Positions 37,115-47,185 are shown, counted from the stretch's first letter. The stretch: 49,487 nucleotides of DNA from [Collinsella] massiliensis (GCA_000333815.1 CAPI01000082.1:1-49487), one strand, 5' to 3'. The notes: generated by a model from the letters alone, not told the origin. Numbers and translations are program-made.

Positions 37115-38878
37115 ATGAAGGTTCTATACAACGACGGCCATGTGGACGAGTGCCCGACTGACGAGGTCACCCATGTGGTGCGGCACAGCGCGGCGCACAT
37201 CATGGCGCAGGCCGTGAAGCGCCTCTACCCCGAGGCGGACTTCGCCTACGGCCCCGCCACGGATAACGGCTTCTACTACGACATCGACCTGCCCGAGGGC
37301 CAGAAGATCTCCGAGGACGATTTCCCCGCCATCGAGGCCGAGATGAAGAAGATCGTGAAGGAGAACCTCAAGTTCCAGGTCTTCGAGCTCCCGCGCGAGG
37401 AGGCCATCGCCCTCATGGAGGAGCGCGGCGAGAAGTACAAGGTCGAGCACATCGGCGACCTGCCGGATGACGCCCGCATCACCTTCTACCAGCAGGGCGA
37501 GTACATCGACATGTGCGTGGGCCCGCACCTCACCTACACCAAGGCGCTCAAGGCCTTCAAGCTCACGGGCGTCTCGGGCGCCTACTGGAAGGGCGACAAG
37601 GACAACAAGATGCTCACCCGCGTGAACGGCACGGCCTTCGCCACGAAGGAGGAGCTCGACGAGCACCTGCGCCTCATCGAGGAGGCCAAGAAGCGCGACC
37701 ACCGCAAGATCGGCCGCGAGATGGACATCTTCATGATGCGCGACGAGGCACCGGGTTTCCCGTTCTTCCTGCCGAACGGCATGATCTTGAAGAACGAGCT
37801 GCTGAATTACTGGCGCGAGATCCATCACAAGGCCGGCTACGTGGAGATCTCGACCCCGCAGATCATGAGCAAGAGCCTGTGGGAGACCTCCGGCCACTGG
37901 GACCACTACAAGGACAACATGTACTCCACCATCATCGATGACGAGGAGTACTGCATCAAGCCCATGAACTGCCCGGGCGGCGTGCTCGTGTACAAGTCCC
38001 GCCCGCACAGCTACCGTGAGCTGCCCATCCGCGCCGGCGAGATCGGCCTCGTGCACCGCCACGAGATGCGCGGCGCGCTGCACGGCCTGTTCCGTGTGCG
38101 CTGCTTCAACCAGGACGACGCGCACCTGTTCGTCCGCCCCGACCAGCTCACGGACGAGATCGTGGGCGTGGTGAACCTCATCGACTCGGTGTACCAGAAG
38201 TTCGGCTTCACCTACCACCTCGAGCTCTCCACGCGCCCCGAGGATTCCATGGGCTCCGATGAGGACTGGGAGCGCGCCGAGGCGGGCCTGCGCGAGGCGC
38301 TCGAGCGCCTGGGCAAGGACTACGTGGTGAACGAGGGCGACGGCGCCTTCTACGGCCCCAAGATCGACTTCCACCTCGAGGACTCGCTCGGCCGCACCTG
38401 GCAGTGCGGCACCGTGCAGCTCGACTTCCAGATGCCGCTCAATTTCGACCTCGAGTACACCGACGCCGACGGCTCCAAGCAGCGCCCCATCATGCTGCAC
38501 CGCGTGTGCTTCGGCTCCATCGAGCGCTTCATCGGCATCCTGATCGAGCACTTCGCGGGCAAGTTCCCCACGTGGCTCGCGCCGGTGCAGGTGAAGGTGC
38601 TGCCCGTGTCCGAGAAGAGCCGCTACTACGCGCGCAGCGTGACCGACGCGCTCGAGGCCGCCGGCATTCGCGCCGTGCTCGACGAGCGCGACGAGAAGAT
38701 CGGCTACAAGATCCGCGAGGCGCGCAACATCGACCGCCCGCCCTACATGCTCATCCTGGGCGAGCAGGAGGTCGAGGCCGGCAACATCTCCGTGCGCGAC
38801 CGCTCGAACGAGACGCACGTGCGCGAGCTCACCGAGTTCATCGCCGACGTGAAGGACGAGATTGCCGAGCGCCGCTAG
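37115..38878 (+). CDS. thrS: Threonyl-tRNA synthetase without TGS domain
   Basis: Class II synthetase for tRNA-Thr, 587 residues against the usual ~640. The N-terminal TGS domain is missing: the protein begins MKVLYNDGHVDECPTDEVTH and passes at once into the editing domain (VVRHSAAHIMAQAV, DMCVGPHLTYT). The catalytic core has zinc Cys286 in KPMNCPGGVLV, LVHRHEMRGALHGLFRVR and MLHRVCFGSIERFIGILIEH, and the anticodon domain ends the protein. GAGGAG lies 6 nt before the ATG. No in-frame extension upstream could supply a TGS domain because the leader terminator lies there. Confidence 0.95.
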   Translation: MKVLYNDGHVDECPTDEVTHVVRHSAAHIMAQAVKRLYPEADFAYGPATDNGFYYDIDLPEGQKISEDDFPAIEAEMKKIVKENLKFQVFELPREEAIALMEERGEKYKVEHIGDLPDDARITFYQQGEYIDMCVGPHLTYTKALKAFKLTGVSGAYWKGDKDNKMLTRVNGTAFATKEELDEHLRLIEEAKKRDHRKIGREMDIFMMRDEAPGFPFFLPNGMILKNELLNYWREIHHKAGYVEISTPQIMSKSLWETSGHWDHYKDNMYSTIIDDEEYCIKPMNCPGGVLVYKSRPHSYRELPIRAGEIGLVHRHEMRGALHGLFRVRCFNQDDAHLFVRPDQLTDEIVGVVNLIDSVYQKFGFTYHLELSTRPEDSMGSDEDWERAEAGLREALERLGKDYVVNEGDGAFYGPKIDFHLEDSLGRTWQCGTVQLDFQMPLNFDLEYTDADGSKQRPIMLHRVCFGSIERFIGILIEHFAGKFPTWLAPVQVKVLPVSEKSRYYARSVTDALEAAGIRAVLDERDEKIGYKIREARNIDRPPYMLILGEQEVEAGNISVRDRSNETHVRELTEFIADVKDEIAERR

Positions 38879-38939
38879 GAGTCAATGGGGACGGGTTCAT
38901 TTGACTCGCTGAGTCAATGGGGACGGGTTCAATTGACTC
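38879..38939. repeat. Tandem pair of 29-bp palindromic units after thrS
   Basis: Two copies (38879-38907 and 38911-38939) begin GAGTCAATGGGGACGGGTTC and end TTGACTC; they differ at one base and are separated by GCT. Each has GAGTCAA/TTGACTC inverted ends. They start directly after the thrS stop. Confidence 0.8.
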
Positions 38940-38953
38940 ATCCTCGACGCATG

Positions 38954-38994
38954 CGGGCGCCCTCGGTTTGCCGCCGGGGGCGCCCGTCGTTTCT
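38954..38994. terminator. Bidirectional terminator between thrS and a convergent gene
   Basis: CGGGCGCCC (38954-38962) pairs with GGGCGCCCG (38978-38986), with an inner CGG/CCG pair and TCGTTTCT after it. The left-reading membrane-protein gene ends at 38993. Confidence 0.6.
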
Positions 38995-39646
38995 ATGCGT
39001 GCTGCTCCGCGCCGCCGTCCGGTTTTCCGTCTGCTCGATGCTTGCGTCGCCGCACGCGATGCGCGATCTGGTACCCGCCCGCGAACAGGGCGATCGCCAC
39101 GATGCCGACAATGATGAGGCGGACGCTTCCATCATTGACGATGGTGTGGCCGTTGCGCGTGAGAGCGATCTGCTTCCCGTCGCGCACCGTGACCTCATCG
39201 TGGGAGAACAGGGGCTTGTCGATGCGCAGGCGCTCTTCTCCCGACCCCGAGATGGGGGTCTTCGACGCTCCGGCGACGCGCCAGCGCGCGAGGAGCGGGC
39301 AGGCCTCGATGCCGACAACGTAGAGGCCGCCCGCTGCGTCGCGTACGAGCGCGTACTCGCGCCCGCCGCCCAGGGTGCGGTCGGTATCAAGGAACTGCGC
39401 GAGCGTCCCCACCGGTTCACGGAGCCGCGCGTTGCTGCTCGTCATGCCCACCACCTCGTAGTCCGAGAGCTCGGGAGTCTCGCGCAGGTCGGCGATCGTG
39501 ACGGGAAGGTTGTACGGGTAGATGAGGAAGAGCGCCGTATAGATGAGGGCGAATGCGAGCACGATGCTCGCAAGTCCCGCCGCGACCCAGGCTACCATGC
39601 GAAGGACGATGTGAGCGCCCTCGTTCATAGGGGATTTCGCGTCCAT
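38993..39646 (-). CDS. Two-helix membrane protein of unknown function
   Basis: 217 residues, no family recognised. A helix at about 14-42 (IVLRMVAWVAAGLASIVLAF, then ALIYTALFLIYPYN) is followed by an external domain of ~130 residues with DYEVVGMTSSNARLREPVGT and YALVRDAAGGLYVVGIEACP. A second helix at about 177-195 (LIIVGIVAIALFAGGYQIA) leads to a basic tail RVRRRKHR. AGGAGGAGG lies about six bases before the ATG at 39646; the much longer open frame upstream is a shadow of the PLP-fold gene. It diverges from that gene. Confidence 0.8.
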   Translation of the reverse strand: MDAKSPMNEGAHIVLRMVAWVAAGLASIVLAFALIYTALFLIYPYNLPVTIADLRETPELSDYEVVGMTSSNARLREPVGTLAQFLDTDRTLGGGREYALVRDAAGGLYVVGIEACPLLARWRVAGASKTPISGSGEERLRIDKPLFSHDEVTVRDGKQIALTRNGHTIVNDGSVRLIIVGIVAIALFAGGYQIAHRVRRRKHRADGKPDGGAEQHA

Positions 39647-39809
39647 AGCGGCCTCCTCCTTACCCGGCAGCGCGCATCGGCGCGGGGCGTGTGGGTTTTC
39701 GGCATTGTACCCGCGCGAGCGCGGGCTTGGGCGCTGGGTGTCGAGCGGCCGTTTGGTGTCGGTATACGGTGAGCTTCCCGCGCGCCCGGTTATACCGCGG
39801 CCCATGACG

Positions 39810-39839
39810 TTGGCAGCGGGCGGCGCTTGTCGGTATACT
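39810..39839 (+). promoter_or_regulatory. Promoter of the lysine-free PLP-fold gene
   Basis: TTGGCA (39810-39815), an 18-bp spacer and TATACT (39834-39839). This is one of the best two-box promoters of the window and shows that the odd gene is probably transcribed. Confidence 0.6.
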
Positions 39840-39869
39840 GGTCGGGTCGCGCTAAAGAAGGGGGAGTGC

Positions 39870-40997
39870 ATGTCGCAGCAACTGAGTGAGCTTTGTGACA
39901 GGTACGCGGCTGCCCACGGTGCGCGCGCCTCGTGGATCGTGCGGGCGGGCGACGGCGCCGATGTGCTCGCGCAGACGGGGATCGTCGGCGCGCACGACCG
40001 CATCGTGGCGTTCTCGGGCGCGGGTCGCGCGCGCTTGGCAGAGCTGTTCCGCTGGCAGCACCTCTCGTTCGCCGACGAGCTCACACCCCAGGCGTTCTTC
40101 GCCGCCTCAGAGCTGGTCGATGCCGAGCAGGCCGAGCGCGACCGCCTCGTCCCGCAGGGGTCTCCCGCCTCGTACGCGCATCCCGCGGGCATCTCGTCCG
40201 GGCGGCTCTTCTGGTTCGCGCCCTCGATCGACGCCGCGACTTTGCGCGTGGCCGATATCCGCGCGCTCGCCGCCGCGGCGCAAAGGGTCGGCGCCATCCT
40301 CGTGATCGACAACACCCTGCCCACGCCCTTCGGCTGCCGGCCGCTCGCCCAGGGGGCGCTCATCGTGGTCGAGGCGCTCGAAGGCATGGCGCCGGGTATG
40401 CTCTCCACGCCGCTCGTCGCGGTATCCGTCGCCCGTTCCCAGGTGGCGCATGGCCGCCGTCGGTCGGTGAACCCTGCCGCCGAGGACGCCTACCGCCTCC
40501 TCTCCTTCGGGCTGGGCGCGCCGGGCGCCGCGTCCGCCGCCTGCGCCCCGGGCACGTCCGACGTCGCCGCCCTCAGTGCCGCGCTCGATACCCTCGCCGA
40601 GCGCGAGCAGGCGAGCTTCGACCATGCCCGCGCCATCGCCTCCTACCTGTCCTGCCACCCGGCCGTGGGCTGCGTGCGCTACCCGGGCCTCGCGACGCAT
40701 CCCGACCGCGCCGTCGCCGCACGCACGCTGGAGCACGGGTTCGGATCGGTCGTGGGCTTCTGCCTCACGGGCAGCTGCGATGAGGCGCCCCGGGCGCGCT
40801 GCGAGCGCCTCCGCGCCCTCTTCGAGCATGTCCATGCCGCGCGGCGCAGCATCGAGGACGCCCGCGCGACCATCTCGATCGTCGATGCGGACGAGGTCTG
40901 CTACCTGCAGCTGTATGCCGGCGTCGACGACCCCATCGATGTGGTCGACAGCCTCGACCAGGCGCTGCGCCTCTTCTGCAATCCCCCCGAGCCGTAA
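39870..40997 (+). CDS. Lysine-free homologue of Cys/Met-metabolism PLP enzymes (predicted pseudoenzyme)
   Basis: 375 residues with the fold-type I pattern of cystathionine gamma-synthase relatives: AAAAQRVGAILVIDNTLPTP keeps the cofactor Asp147, VNPAAEDAYRLLSFGLG and SYLSCHPAVGCVRYPGLATH match the C-terminal domain, and the tail VCYLQLYAGVDDPIDVVDSL is canonical. At the site of the Schiff-base Lys (usual SATKYxxGH) it reads VVEALEGMAPGML, and the whole protein contains no lysine. It therefore cannot bind PLP in the normal way. No frameshift or stop is present and promoter and ribosome site (AAGGGGGAG) are good. A regulator, scaffold or new activity is possible. Confidence 0.8.
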   Translation: MSQQLSELCDRYAAAHGARASWIVRAGDGADVLAQTGIVGAHDRIVAFSGAGRARLAELFRWQHLSFADELTPQAFFAASELVDAEQAERDRLVPQGSPASYAHPAGISSGRLFWFAPSIDAATLRVADIRALAAAAQRVGAILVIDNTLPTPFGCRPLAQGALIVVEALEGMAPGMLSTPLVAVSVARSQVAHGRRRSVNPAAEDAYRLLSFGLGAPGAASAACAPGTSDVAALSAALDTLAEREQASFDHARAIASYLSCHPAVGCVRYPGLATHPDRAVAARTLEHGFGSVVGFCLTGSCDEAPRARCERLRALFEHVHAARRSIEDARATISIVDADEVCYLQLYAGVDDPIDVVDSLDQALRLFCNPPEP

Positions 40998-41116
40998 AGG
41001 CGGCGCGGGCTCGCCCCGCTTCCCGCTCGATACGCTCATCGCGGCGCGGTGCCCCGGGCCCGCGCCTGCATCGTGTGCGCGGCGCGTCCGTCGTGCCCGG
41101 TTCGAAGGGATTCACG

Positions 41117-41689
41117 ATGATGGGATTCACCCTCGCCAACCTGATCGAGAGCCTGTTTCTGGGTATCGCGCTCGCCATGGACGCCATGGCGGTGACGCTT
41201 TCGAACACGCTTTGCGAGCCCGACATGCCTCCTGCCAAGAAGCTCGCCATGCCCGTGCTCTTCGCGCTCTTCCAGATGGCCATGCCCATTGCCGGTTTCT
41301 TCGGCGGAACGCTCATCGCGCCCGTCATCGAGGCGTACGCGGGCATCGTCTCGCTCGCGATCCTCGCGTTCGTGGGCGGGAAGATGATCGTCGAGGCCGT
41401 GCGCGAGCTGCGCGACCCCGAGGCCTGCGCGACGACGCGCCTCACGTATGGCACGATCCTCGCCGAGGCCGTCGCCACCTCCATCGACGCCTTCGTCGTG
41501 GGCGTCTCGCTCGCGGCGAGCGGCGCGAACATCGTGCTCTACGGCGGGATGATCGGCGTCGCCACGTTCGCCTGCTGCCTCGCGATGCTTTTCGCGGGCC
41601 GTCGGCTCGGCGCGCGCTTCGGCAGCCACGCGCAGGTCGCGGGCGGCATCGTGCTCATCATCATCGGCCTCAAGGCGTTTTTCGGGTAG
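41117..41689 (+). CDS. mntP: Putative manganese efflux pump MntP
   Basis: Six-helix membrane protein of 190 residues that exports Mn(II) in other bacteria. The two repeats each carry the acidic motif: ALAMDAMAVTLSNTL near residue 18 and EAVATSIDAFVVGVSLAASG near 120. The C-terminus ends GGIVLIIIGLKAFFG, typical for the family. Start at 41117 (MMGFTLANL), six bases after GAAGGGA; 41120 is possible. I see no yybP-ykoY manganese riboswitch in the 119-bp gap upstream. Confidence 0.93.
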   Translation: MMGFTLANLIESLFLGIALAMDAMAVTLSNTLCEPDMPPAKKLAMPVLFALFQMAMPIAGFFGGTLIAPVIEAYAGIVSLAILAFVGGKMIVEAVRELRDPEACATTRLTYGTILAEAVATSIDAFVVGVSLAASGANIVLYGGMIGVATFACCLAMLFAGRRLGARFGSHAQVAGGIVLIIIGLKAFFG

Positions 41690-41708
41690 CCTCGGCGCGC
41701 CATGCAGG

Positions 41709-41729
41709 GGAGGGGAACGTCGCCCCTCC
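41709..41729 (+). terminator. Hairpin after mntP
   Basis: GGAGGGG, 7-nt loop, CCCCTCC. A T-run appears only 15 bases later (GGTTTTTCG), so termination is uncertain. Confidence 0.35.
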
Positions 41730-41790
41730 GTCGCTCCGTGCAGGTTTTTCGCAGCCCGGCAGGGTCGCGCGAGCCGCGCCCGGCCTGCGC

Positions 41791-41796
41791 TACAAT
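41791..41796 (+). promoter_or_regulatory. Candidate -10 box for guaB
   Basis: TACAAT within GCGCTACAATGGC, the same context as before folE. Leader about 105 nt. No -35 box is seen. Confidence 0.4.
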
Positions 41797-41907
41797 GGCC
41801 TGCGAGGTCGCTCGGTCAGGCGACCCCATTCGCGAAGACGCGCGACGTGGAGGCGGCGCCGCTGAGCCCGCCCCTGGATCGCGCCCAACCCCAGAGGAGG
41901 AGTATCC

Positions 41908-43422
41908 ATGGCCATGTTCTTTCCCGGTGAATCCCATACGTTCTCTGAGTACCTGCTGGTGCCCGGCTACTCGTCCTCGGAGTGCATCCCGACGAATGTG
42001 AACCTCAAGACCCCGCTCGTCAAGTACAAGCGCGGCGAGGAGCCCGCCATCAGCCTGAACATCCCCATGGTCTCGGCCATCATGCAGTCCGTCTCCGGCG
42101 AGGAGATGGGCATCGCGCTCGCCACCGAGGGCGGCATGAGCTTCATCTACGGCAACCAGACCCCCGAGTCCGAGGCGGCCATGGTCAAGGCCGTGAAGGA
42201 TCACAAGGCCGGCTTCGTGGTCTCCGACTCCACCCTCACGCCCGACATGACGATGGCCGAGGTCATGGACCTCAAGAACCGCACCGGCCATTCCACCATG
42301 CCCGTCACCGAGGACGGCACGGCGCACGGGAAGCTCCTCGGCATCGTGACGAGCCGCGACTACCGCCCCAGCCGCGACGACCCGAACATGAAGGTCGCCA
42401 CGTTCATGACCCCGCGCGAGCAGCTCATCGTGGGCGACAAGGACATCACCCTCAAGAAGGCCAACGACGTCATCTGGGACAACAAGCTCAACGCCCTGCC
42501 CGTGGTGGACGAGAACGACCACCTCGTGGGCATCGTGTTTCGCAAGGACTACGACAGCCACAAGTCCAACCCCAACGAGCTCCTCGACGCGAACAAGCGC
42601 TACATGGTGGGCGCGGGCATCAACACGCGCGACTACGAGAAGCGCGTGCCGCTGCTGCTCGAGGCCGGCGCCGATGTGCTGTGCATCGACTCCTCCGAGG
42701 GCTTCAGCGAGTGGCAGAAGCGCACCATCGAGTGGATCCGCGCCTGCTACGGTGACGACGTCAAGGTCGGCGCCGGCAACGTCGTGGACGGCGACGGCTT
42801 CCGCTTCCTCGCCGACTGCGGCGCGGACTTCGTGAAGGTGGGCATCGGCGGCGGCTCCATCTGCATCACGCGCGAGACGAAGGGCATCGGCCGCGGCCAG
42901 GCCACGGCGCTCATCGATGTGTGCCGCGCGCGCGACGAGTACTTCGAGGAGACCGGCGTCTACGTGCCCGTCTGCTCCGACGGCGGCATCGTCTACGACT
43001 ACCACATGACGCTCGCGCTCGCCATGGGCGCCGACTTCATGATGCTCGGCCGCTACTTCGCCCGCTTCGACGAGAGCCCCACGGCGCGCGTGAACGTGAA
43101 CGGCCAGTACATGAAGGAGTACTGGGGCGAGGGCTCGGCGCGTGCCCGCAACTGGCAGCGCTATGACCTCGGCGGTGCCTCGAAGCTCGCCTTCGAGGAG
43201 GGCGTCGACTCCTACGTGCCCTACGCGGGCTCGCTCAAGGACGGCGTGAACGCCACGCTCTACAAGATCAAGTCGACGATGTGCAACTGCGGCGCCCTCT
43301 CCATCAAGGAGCTGCAGCAGAAGGCGCGCCTCACGCTCGTCTCGGCCACCTCGATCGTCGAGGGCGGCGCGCACGACGTCGTCGTGAAGGACCGCAACCA
43401 TCAGACGGTGAGCTACCAGTAA
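41908..43422 (+). CDS. guaB: IMP dehydrogenase
   Basis: Oxidises IMP to XMP, the committed step to guanine nucleotides. 504 residues. The N-terminal barrel has [20 protein letters not shown]. Two CBS motifs occupy about 100-220 ([60 protein letters not shown]). The catalytic Cys is Cys319 in [20 protein letters not shown], and the flap region follows. The N-terminal form ([20 protein letters not shown]) resembles the longer IMPDH subtype seen in some anaerobes. GAGGAGGAG precedes the ATG. It appears monocistronic. Confidence 0.95.
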   Translation: MAMFFPGESHTFSEYLLVPGYSSSECIPTNVNLKTPLVKYKRGEEPAISLNIPMVSAIMQSVSGEEMGIALATEGGMSFIYGNQTPESEAAMVKAVKDHKAGFVVSDSTLTPDMTMAEVMDLKNRTGHSTMPVTEDGTAHGKLLGIVTSRDYRPSRDDPNMKVATFMTPREQLIVGDKDITLKKANDVIWDNKLNALPVVDENDHLVGIVFRKDYDSHKSNPNELLDANKRYMVGAGINTRDYEKRVPLLLEAGADVLCIDSSEGFSEWQKRTIEWIRACYGDDVKVGAGNVVDGDGFRFLADCGADFVKVGIGGGSICITRETKGIGRGQATALIDVCRARDEYFEETGVYVPVCSDGGIVYDYHMTLALAMGADFMMLGRYFARFDESPTARVNVNGQYMKEYWGEGSARARNWQRYDLGGASKLAFEEGVDSYVPYAGSLKDGVNATLYKIKSTMCNCGALSIKELQQKARLTLVSATSIVEGGAHDVVVKDRNHQTVSYQ

Positions 43423-43473
43423 GCGCGCGTCGTGCCGCCCGTTTTGGCGGGACGCGGACACAAGGTCGCGAGC

Positions 43474-43499
43474 ACGGGGCGTCCGGGAGGGCGCCCCGT
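43474..43499 (+). terminator. GC hairpin after guaB
   Basis: ACGGGGCG, 10-nt loop, CGCCCCGT. No T-tract. Possibly the guaB 3' end. Confidence 0.3.
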
Positions 43500-43612
43500 C
43501 GCCACCGGTGCCCCAAATAGCCGTTCAGCGCGGCCCCGTACCGCATGCGCGCGCAGCCGGTAGCGGCAGATTTGCTACACTGGGTTCCAACGCATGCCGA
43601 AAGGGGGTTGCC

Positions 43613-44404
43613 ATGGAATGGGATCAGGAAGAGGACGGGATCGCGGCGTCCGCCGACGCCGATGATGGCGCGCCCGCCGGTGCCGGTGCCGAGAGCAAGG
43701 CCGGGGGCGCGGCCGAGGCCGAGCCGTCCGTGCTCGATGACGATGCGCTTGATGACGCCATCTTCGACGACGATTCCTTCGAGGCCGATCCCTTCGAGGC
43801 CGACCCGGACGTCGCCCACCCGGACGACGACCCCGCTGATGCCGGCCCCGCGGAGGGGGGCTCCGACGCCCCCGCAGCGCTCCGCCGCCTGCGCGAGCTC
43901 ACCGCCCGGCATGGGACGGCCTCGCTCGTCATCGCCGCCGCGGTCGCCCTCGTGCTCGTGCTCGGCTGCTTCGCCCTCGTGTACGGCGTCGTGCTCTCCG
44001 GCGTGACCGTGGAGAAGGACGCGCCCGACGATGCGTCCGAGGCGCTCCAGCCGGTCGAGAACCACGAGCTCCCGCACCTCGCCCTGCGTGTGACGGATAT
44101 CTCCGCGACTGAGTACCCCGTCGTCTCGGTCACCCTCGCCCTCAGCCCGGACGATGGGGGCGCCGTCCCCGCGCTCGACGCGTCGTCGTTCTCCATCGCG
44201 GCGCGCGATGCGGACGGCGCCGAGGTGGAGGCGTCCATCGAGGGCGTCGAGGCGGCGGGCTCCGATGCGGTGCGCGTCCTGTGCCGGTTGGGCGAGGCCG
44301 CGCCCGGCACGGAGCAGCGCATCGACCTTACGCTCGATCCCTCGTGCGGCTACCGCGGGGGCGTTACGCCGGGATTCATCGTTCCCGGTGAGCCTACGGC
44401 ATAG
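43613..44404 (+). CDS. Single-pass membrane protein with acidic N-terminus
   Basis: 263 residues, family not recognised. Residues 1-90 are very acidic and of low complexity ([40 protein letters not shown]) and lie in the cytoplasm. A helix at about 102-126 ([20 protein letters not shown]) leads to an external domain of ~130 residues with [20 protein letters not shown] and [20 protein letters not shown], likely a beta-sandwich. AAGGGGG lies 6 nt before the ATG; TACACT at 43576-43581 may be its -10 box. The acidic tail may recruit a cytosolic partner, but none is suggested by the context. Confidence 0.75.
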   Translation: MEWDQEEDGIAASADADDGAPAGAGAESKAGGAAEAEPSVLDDDALDDAIFDDDSFEADPFEADPDVAHPDDDPADAGPAEGGSDAPAALRRLRELTARHGTASLVIAAAVALVLVLGCFALVYGVVLSGVTVEKDAPDDASEALQPVENHELPHLALRVTDISATEYPVVSVTLALSPDDGGAVPALDASSFSIAARDADGAEVEASIEGVEAAGSDAVRVLCRLGEAAPGTEQRIDLTLDPSCGYRGGVTPGFIVPGEPTA

Positions 44405-44461
44405 CGCGCCGCCCGCGTCACCGCGCGCTTCGGGTTCGAGGGGACACGTCCCGGGAAAACC

Positions 44462-44470
44462 TGCTAGAAT
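44462..44470 (+). promoter_or_regulatory. Extended -10 promoter of leuS
   Basis: TGCTAGAAT is an extended -10 element 37 bp before the leuS start. No -35 box is evident. Confidence 0.45.
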
Positions 44471-44507
44471 CTCGAACGTTACCGTTTTTGACCCAAGGAG
44501 CGCCCGC

Positions 44508-47099
44508 ATGTGCGACCATTGCAGCGATTCGCGAAAACCCGGCGGGATCCCCGCCTATGATGCCCAGGCCATCGAGGCCAAGTGGCAGAAGGCGTGGAAG
44601 GACGAGAACCTCTTCGCCGTGGATGAAGACCCCGCCAAGCCCAAGAAGTACGTCCTCGAGATGTTCCCGTACCCCTCGGGCGACCTGCACATGGGCCATG
44701 CGCGCAACTACACCATCGGCGACGCCATGGCGCGCCAGGCGCGCATGCGCGGCTTCGACGTGCTGCACCCCATCGGCTTCGACGCGTTCGGCCTGCCGGC
44801 CGAGAACGCCGCCATCAAGCACAACACCCAGGCGGGCGAGTGGACGTATAAGAACATGGACCAGGCGCTCGCCACGATGAAGCGCATGGGCTTCTCCTAC
44901 GACATGGACCGCCTCGTGAAGACCTGCGACCCCGACTACTACAAGTGGGGCCAGTGGATCTTCGAGAAGCTCTGGGAGCGCGGCCTCGTCTATCGCAAGA
45001 AGAGCCCGGTGAACTGGTGCCCCAGCTGCAACACCGTGCTCGCCAACGAGCAGGTCACGGAGGGGCATTGCTGGCGCTGCGGCTCGGTGCCCGAGAAGCG
45101 CGACCTCGAGCAGTGGTACTTCAAGATCACCGACTACGCCCAGGAGCTCCTGGACGACCTCGAGAAGCTTCCCGGCTGGCCCGAGCGCGTGAAGCAGATG
45201 CAGGCCAACTGGATCGGCCGCTCGGAGGGCGCGGAGGTGGACTTCAGGCTCTGCGACGCCGCCGGCCAGCCCATCCCCGGCGACGAGGGCAAGATCACCG
45301 TCTTCACCACGCGCGCCGACACGCTCTTCGGCTGCACGTTCTTCCTGCTCGCCCCCGAGTACAAGGGTCTTCTCGAGCTCGTCGAGGGGACGGAGTACGA
45401 GGCCGACGTGCGCGCCGTTATCGCGCGCGCCGAGAAAGTCTCGGCGGTGGAGCGCGCCCAGGGCGCCCTCGAGAAGCACGGCGCCTTCACGGGCCGCTAC
45501 GTGGTGAACCCGGTATCCGGCCAGAAGGTGCCCGTCTGGGTGGCCGACTACGTCGTCTCTGATTACGGCACGGGCGCCGTTATGGCCGTGCCCTGCGGCG
45601 ACCAGCGCGACTTCGAGTTCGCCCGCAAGTACGACCTGCCCATCGTGCCCATCATCCTCATGGACGATGAGCGCGCCGCCCTCGAGGAGGCGGGCGAGTC
45701 CATCGACACCTACCATGCCGAGACCGTCGACTGGGACGAGGCGCATGTGGCGGAGGGCACGCTCGTGCAGAGCGGCAAGTACACCGGCATGCGCGGCGGC
45801 AAGCACTCCGAGGGCGAGGCCGCGATCGTGGCCGACCTCGAGGCCGCGGGCACCGGCCGCCGCAAGGTGGAGTACCGCCTGCGCGACTGGCTCATCAGCC
45901 GCCAGCGCTATTGGGGCAACCCCATCCCCGCCGTCCACTGCGAGCACTGCGGGATCGTGCCCGTGCCCGAGGACCAGCTGCCCGTGATGCTGCCCGCGAA
46001 CCTCGACCTGGGCGCCGGCGAGACGCTCGCCGAGTGCCGCGAGTTCTACGAGACCACGTGCCCGGTGTGCGGCCGCCCGGCGCGGCGCGAGACCGACACC
46101 ATGGACACGTTCACGTGCTCGAGCTGGTACTACCTGCGCTACTGCGACCCGCACAACACCGAGCTGCCGTTCTCCCGCGAGGCGGCCGCGCGCTGGATGC
46201 CCGTCGACAACTACATCGGCGGCATCGAGCACGCCATCCTGCACCTGCTCTACTCGCGCTTCTTCACGAAGGCCCTGCGCGACCTGGGGCTGCTCGACGT
46301 GGACGAGCCCTTCACCAACCTGCTCTGCCAGGGCATGGTGAAGGATGCGAACGGCGAGACGATGTCCAAGAGCAAGGGCAACGTCGTGCCGCCGTCCTCG
46401 GTCATCGAGCCGTACGGCGCGGACACCATGCGCCTCGCGATCCTCTTCATCGCCCCGCCCGAGAAGGACTTCGACTGGGACGAGGACGCCGTGGCCGGCG
46501 CGAACCGCTTCATCAAGCGCGCCTGGCGCATCGTGTGGCAGCTCGCCCAGGCGGGCGACGCCTCCGCGCGCCTCACGCCCGGCTCGCTCGACGCGGTGGC
46601 CAAGCAGCTCTACCGCGAGCGGCACCGCACGCTCGCCAAGTGCACCGAGGACTTCGACCGCCAGCAGTTCAACACGGCCATCTCCGCCATCATGGAGCTC
46701 GTGAACGCCGCGAGCGCCTACCTCAACGCCACCGAGGCCGACCCGGCGGCGCGCGACGCCGCGCTCACGTGGCTCGTCGCGACCGACATCGTGAGCGTGC
46801 TCGCGCCCATCTGCCCGTTCTGGGCGGACGAGCTCTGGCACGCGGCGCTCGGCCACACCGAGAGCGTCTACACGGCGCCGTGGCCGGAGTTCGACCTGGC
46901 AGAGGCCGCGAGCGACACCGTGGAGATCGCGGTGCAGGTGCTCGGCAAGGTCCGCGCGCGCGTGGAGGTCTCCACCAACGCGACCCAGGACGAGATGCGC
47001 GCCGTCGCGGAGGAGGCCGCCGCGAAGTGGATCGAGGGTAAGACCGTCGTCAAGGCCATCTGCGTGCCGGGCAAACTCGTGAACCTCGTGGTGAAGTAG
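44508..47099 (+). CDS. leuS: Leucyl-tRNA synthetase
   Basis: Class I synthetase for tRNA-Leu, 863 residues. The HIGH box is HMGH at 61-64 ([14 protein letters not shown]), and the KMSKS loop is [11 protein letters not shown] near 619-622. Two zinc-type Cys pairs occur ([17 protein letters not shown]), plus CEHCGIVP and CPVCGRPA. The CP1 editing domain has [20 protein letters not shown] and [20 protein letters not shown]. The frame is open upstream to 44154, but ACCCAAGGAG before 44508 and the extended -10 box fix the start. The first residues [13 protein letters not shown] form an unusual Cys-containing N-terminal extension. Confidence 0.97.
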   Translation: MCDHCSDSRKPGGIPAYDAQAIEAKWQKAWKDENLFAVDEDPAKPKKYVLEMFPYPSGDLHMGHARNYTIGDAMARQARMRGFDVLHPIGFDAFGLPAENAAIKHNTQAGEWTYKNMDQALATMKRMGFSYDMDRLVKTCDPDYYKWGQWIFEKLWERGLVYRKKSPVNWCPSCNTVLANEQVTEGHCWRCGSVPEKRDLEQWYFKITDYAQELLDDLEKLPGWPERVKQMQANWIGRSEGAEVDFRLCDAAGQPIPGDEGKITVFTTRADTLFGCTFFLLAPEYKGLLELVEGTEYEADVRAVIARAEKVSAVERAQGALEKHGAFTGRYVVNPVSGQKVPVWVADYVVSDYGTGAVMAVPCGDQRDFEFARKYDLPIVPIILMDDERAALEEAGESIDTYHAETVDWDEAHVAEGTLVQSGKYTGMRGGKHSEGEAAIVADLEAAGTGRRKVEYRLRDWLISRQRYWGNPIPAVHCEHCGIVPVPEDQLPVMLPANLDLGAGETLAECREFYETTCPVCGRPARRETDTMDTFTCSSWYYLRYCDPHNTELPFSREAAARWMPVDNYIGGIEHAILHLLYSRFFTKALRDLGLLDVDEPFTNLLCQGMVKDANGETMSKSKGNVVPPSSVIEPYGADTMRLAILFIAPPEKDFDWDEDAVAGANRFIKRAWRIVWQLAQAGDASARLTPGSLDAVAKQLYRERHRTLAKCTEDFDRQQFNTAISAIMELVNAASAYLNATEADPAARDAALTWLVATDIVSVLAPICPFWADELWHAALGHTESVYTAPWPEFDLAEAASDTVEIAVQVLGKVRARVEVSTNATQDEMRAVAEEAAAKWIEGKTVVKAICVPGKLVNLVVK

Positions 47100-47107
47100 G
47101 TTTTGGC

Positions 47108-47146
47108 GCGCATGTAAAATTACCCCAGGGGTTATTTTACATGCGC
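47108..47146. repeat. Near-perfect 39-bp palindrome, copy 1
   Basis: GCGCATGTAAAATTACCCC (47108-47126) pairs with GGGGTTATTTTACATGCGC (47128-47146) with a single T·T mismatch and one central base. It begins nine bases after the leuS stop and is the likely leuS terminator region. Confidence 0.75.
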
Positions 47147-47185
47147 AGCCCGGTGGGTCTGCGGTGAGCGATGTCCTGCGGCATG

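Noticed and set aside
38879-38939. Two direct repeats that could suggest a CRISPR array
   Set aside because: Only two units with a 3-nt gap, no spacers and no cas genes.
40998-41116. Manganese riboswitch (yybP-ykoY) before mntP
   Set aside because: The gap is short, very GC-rich and lacks the conserved riboswitch core.
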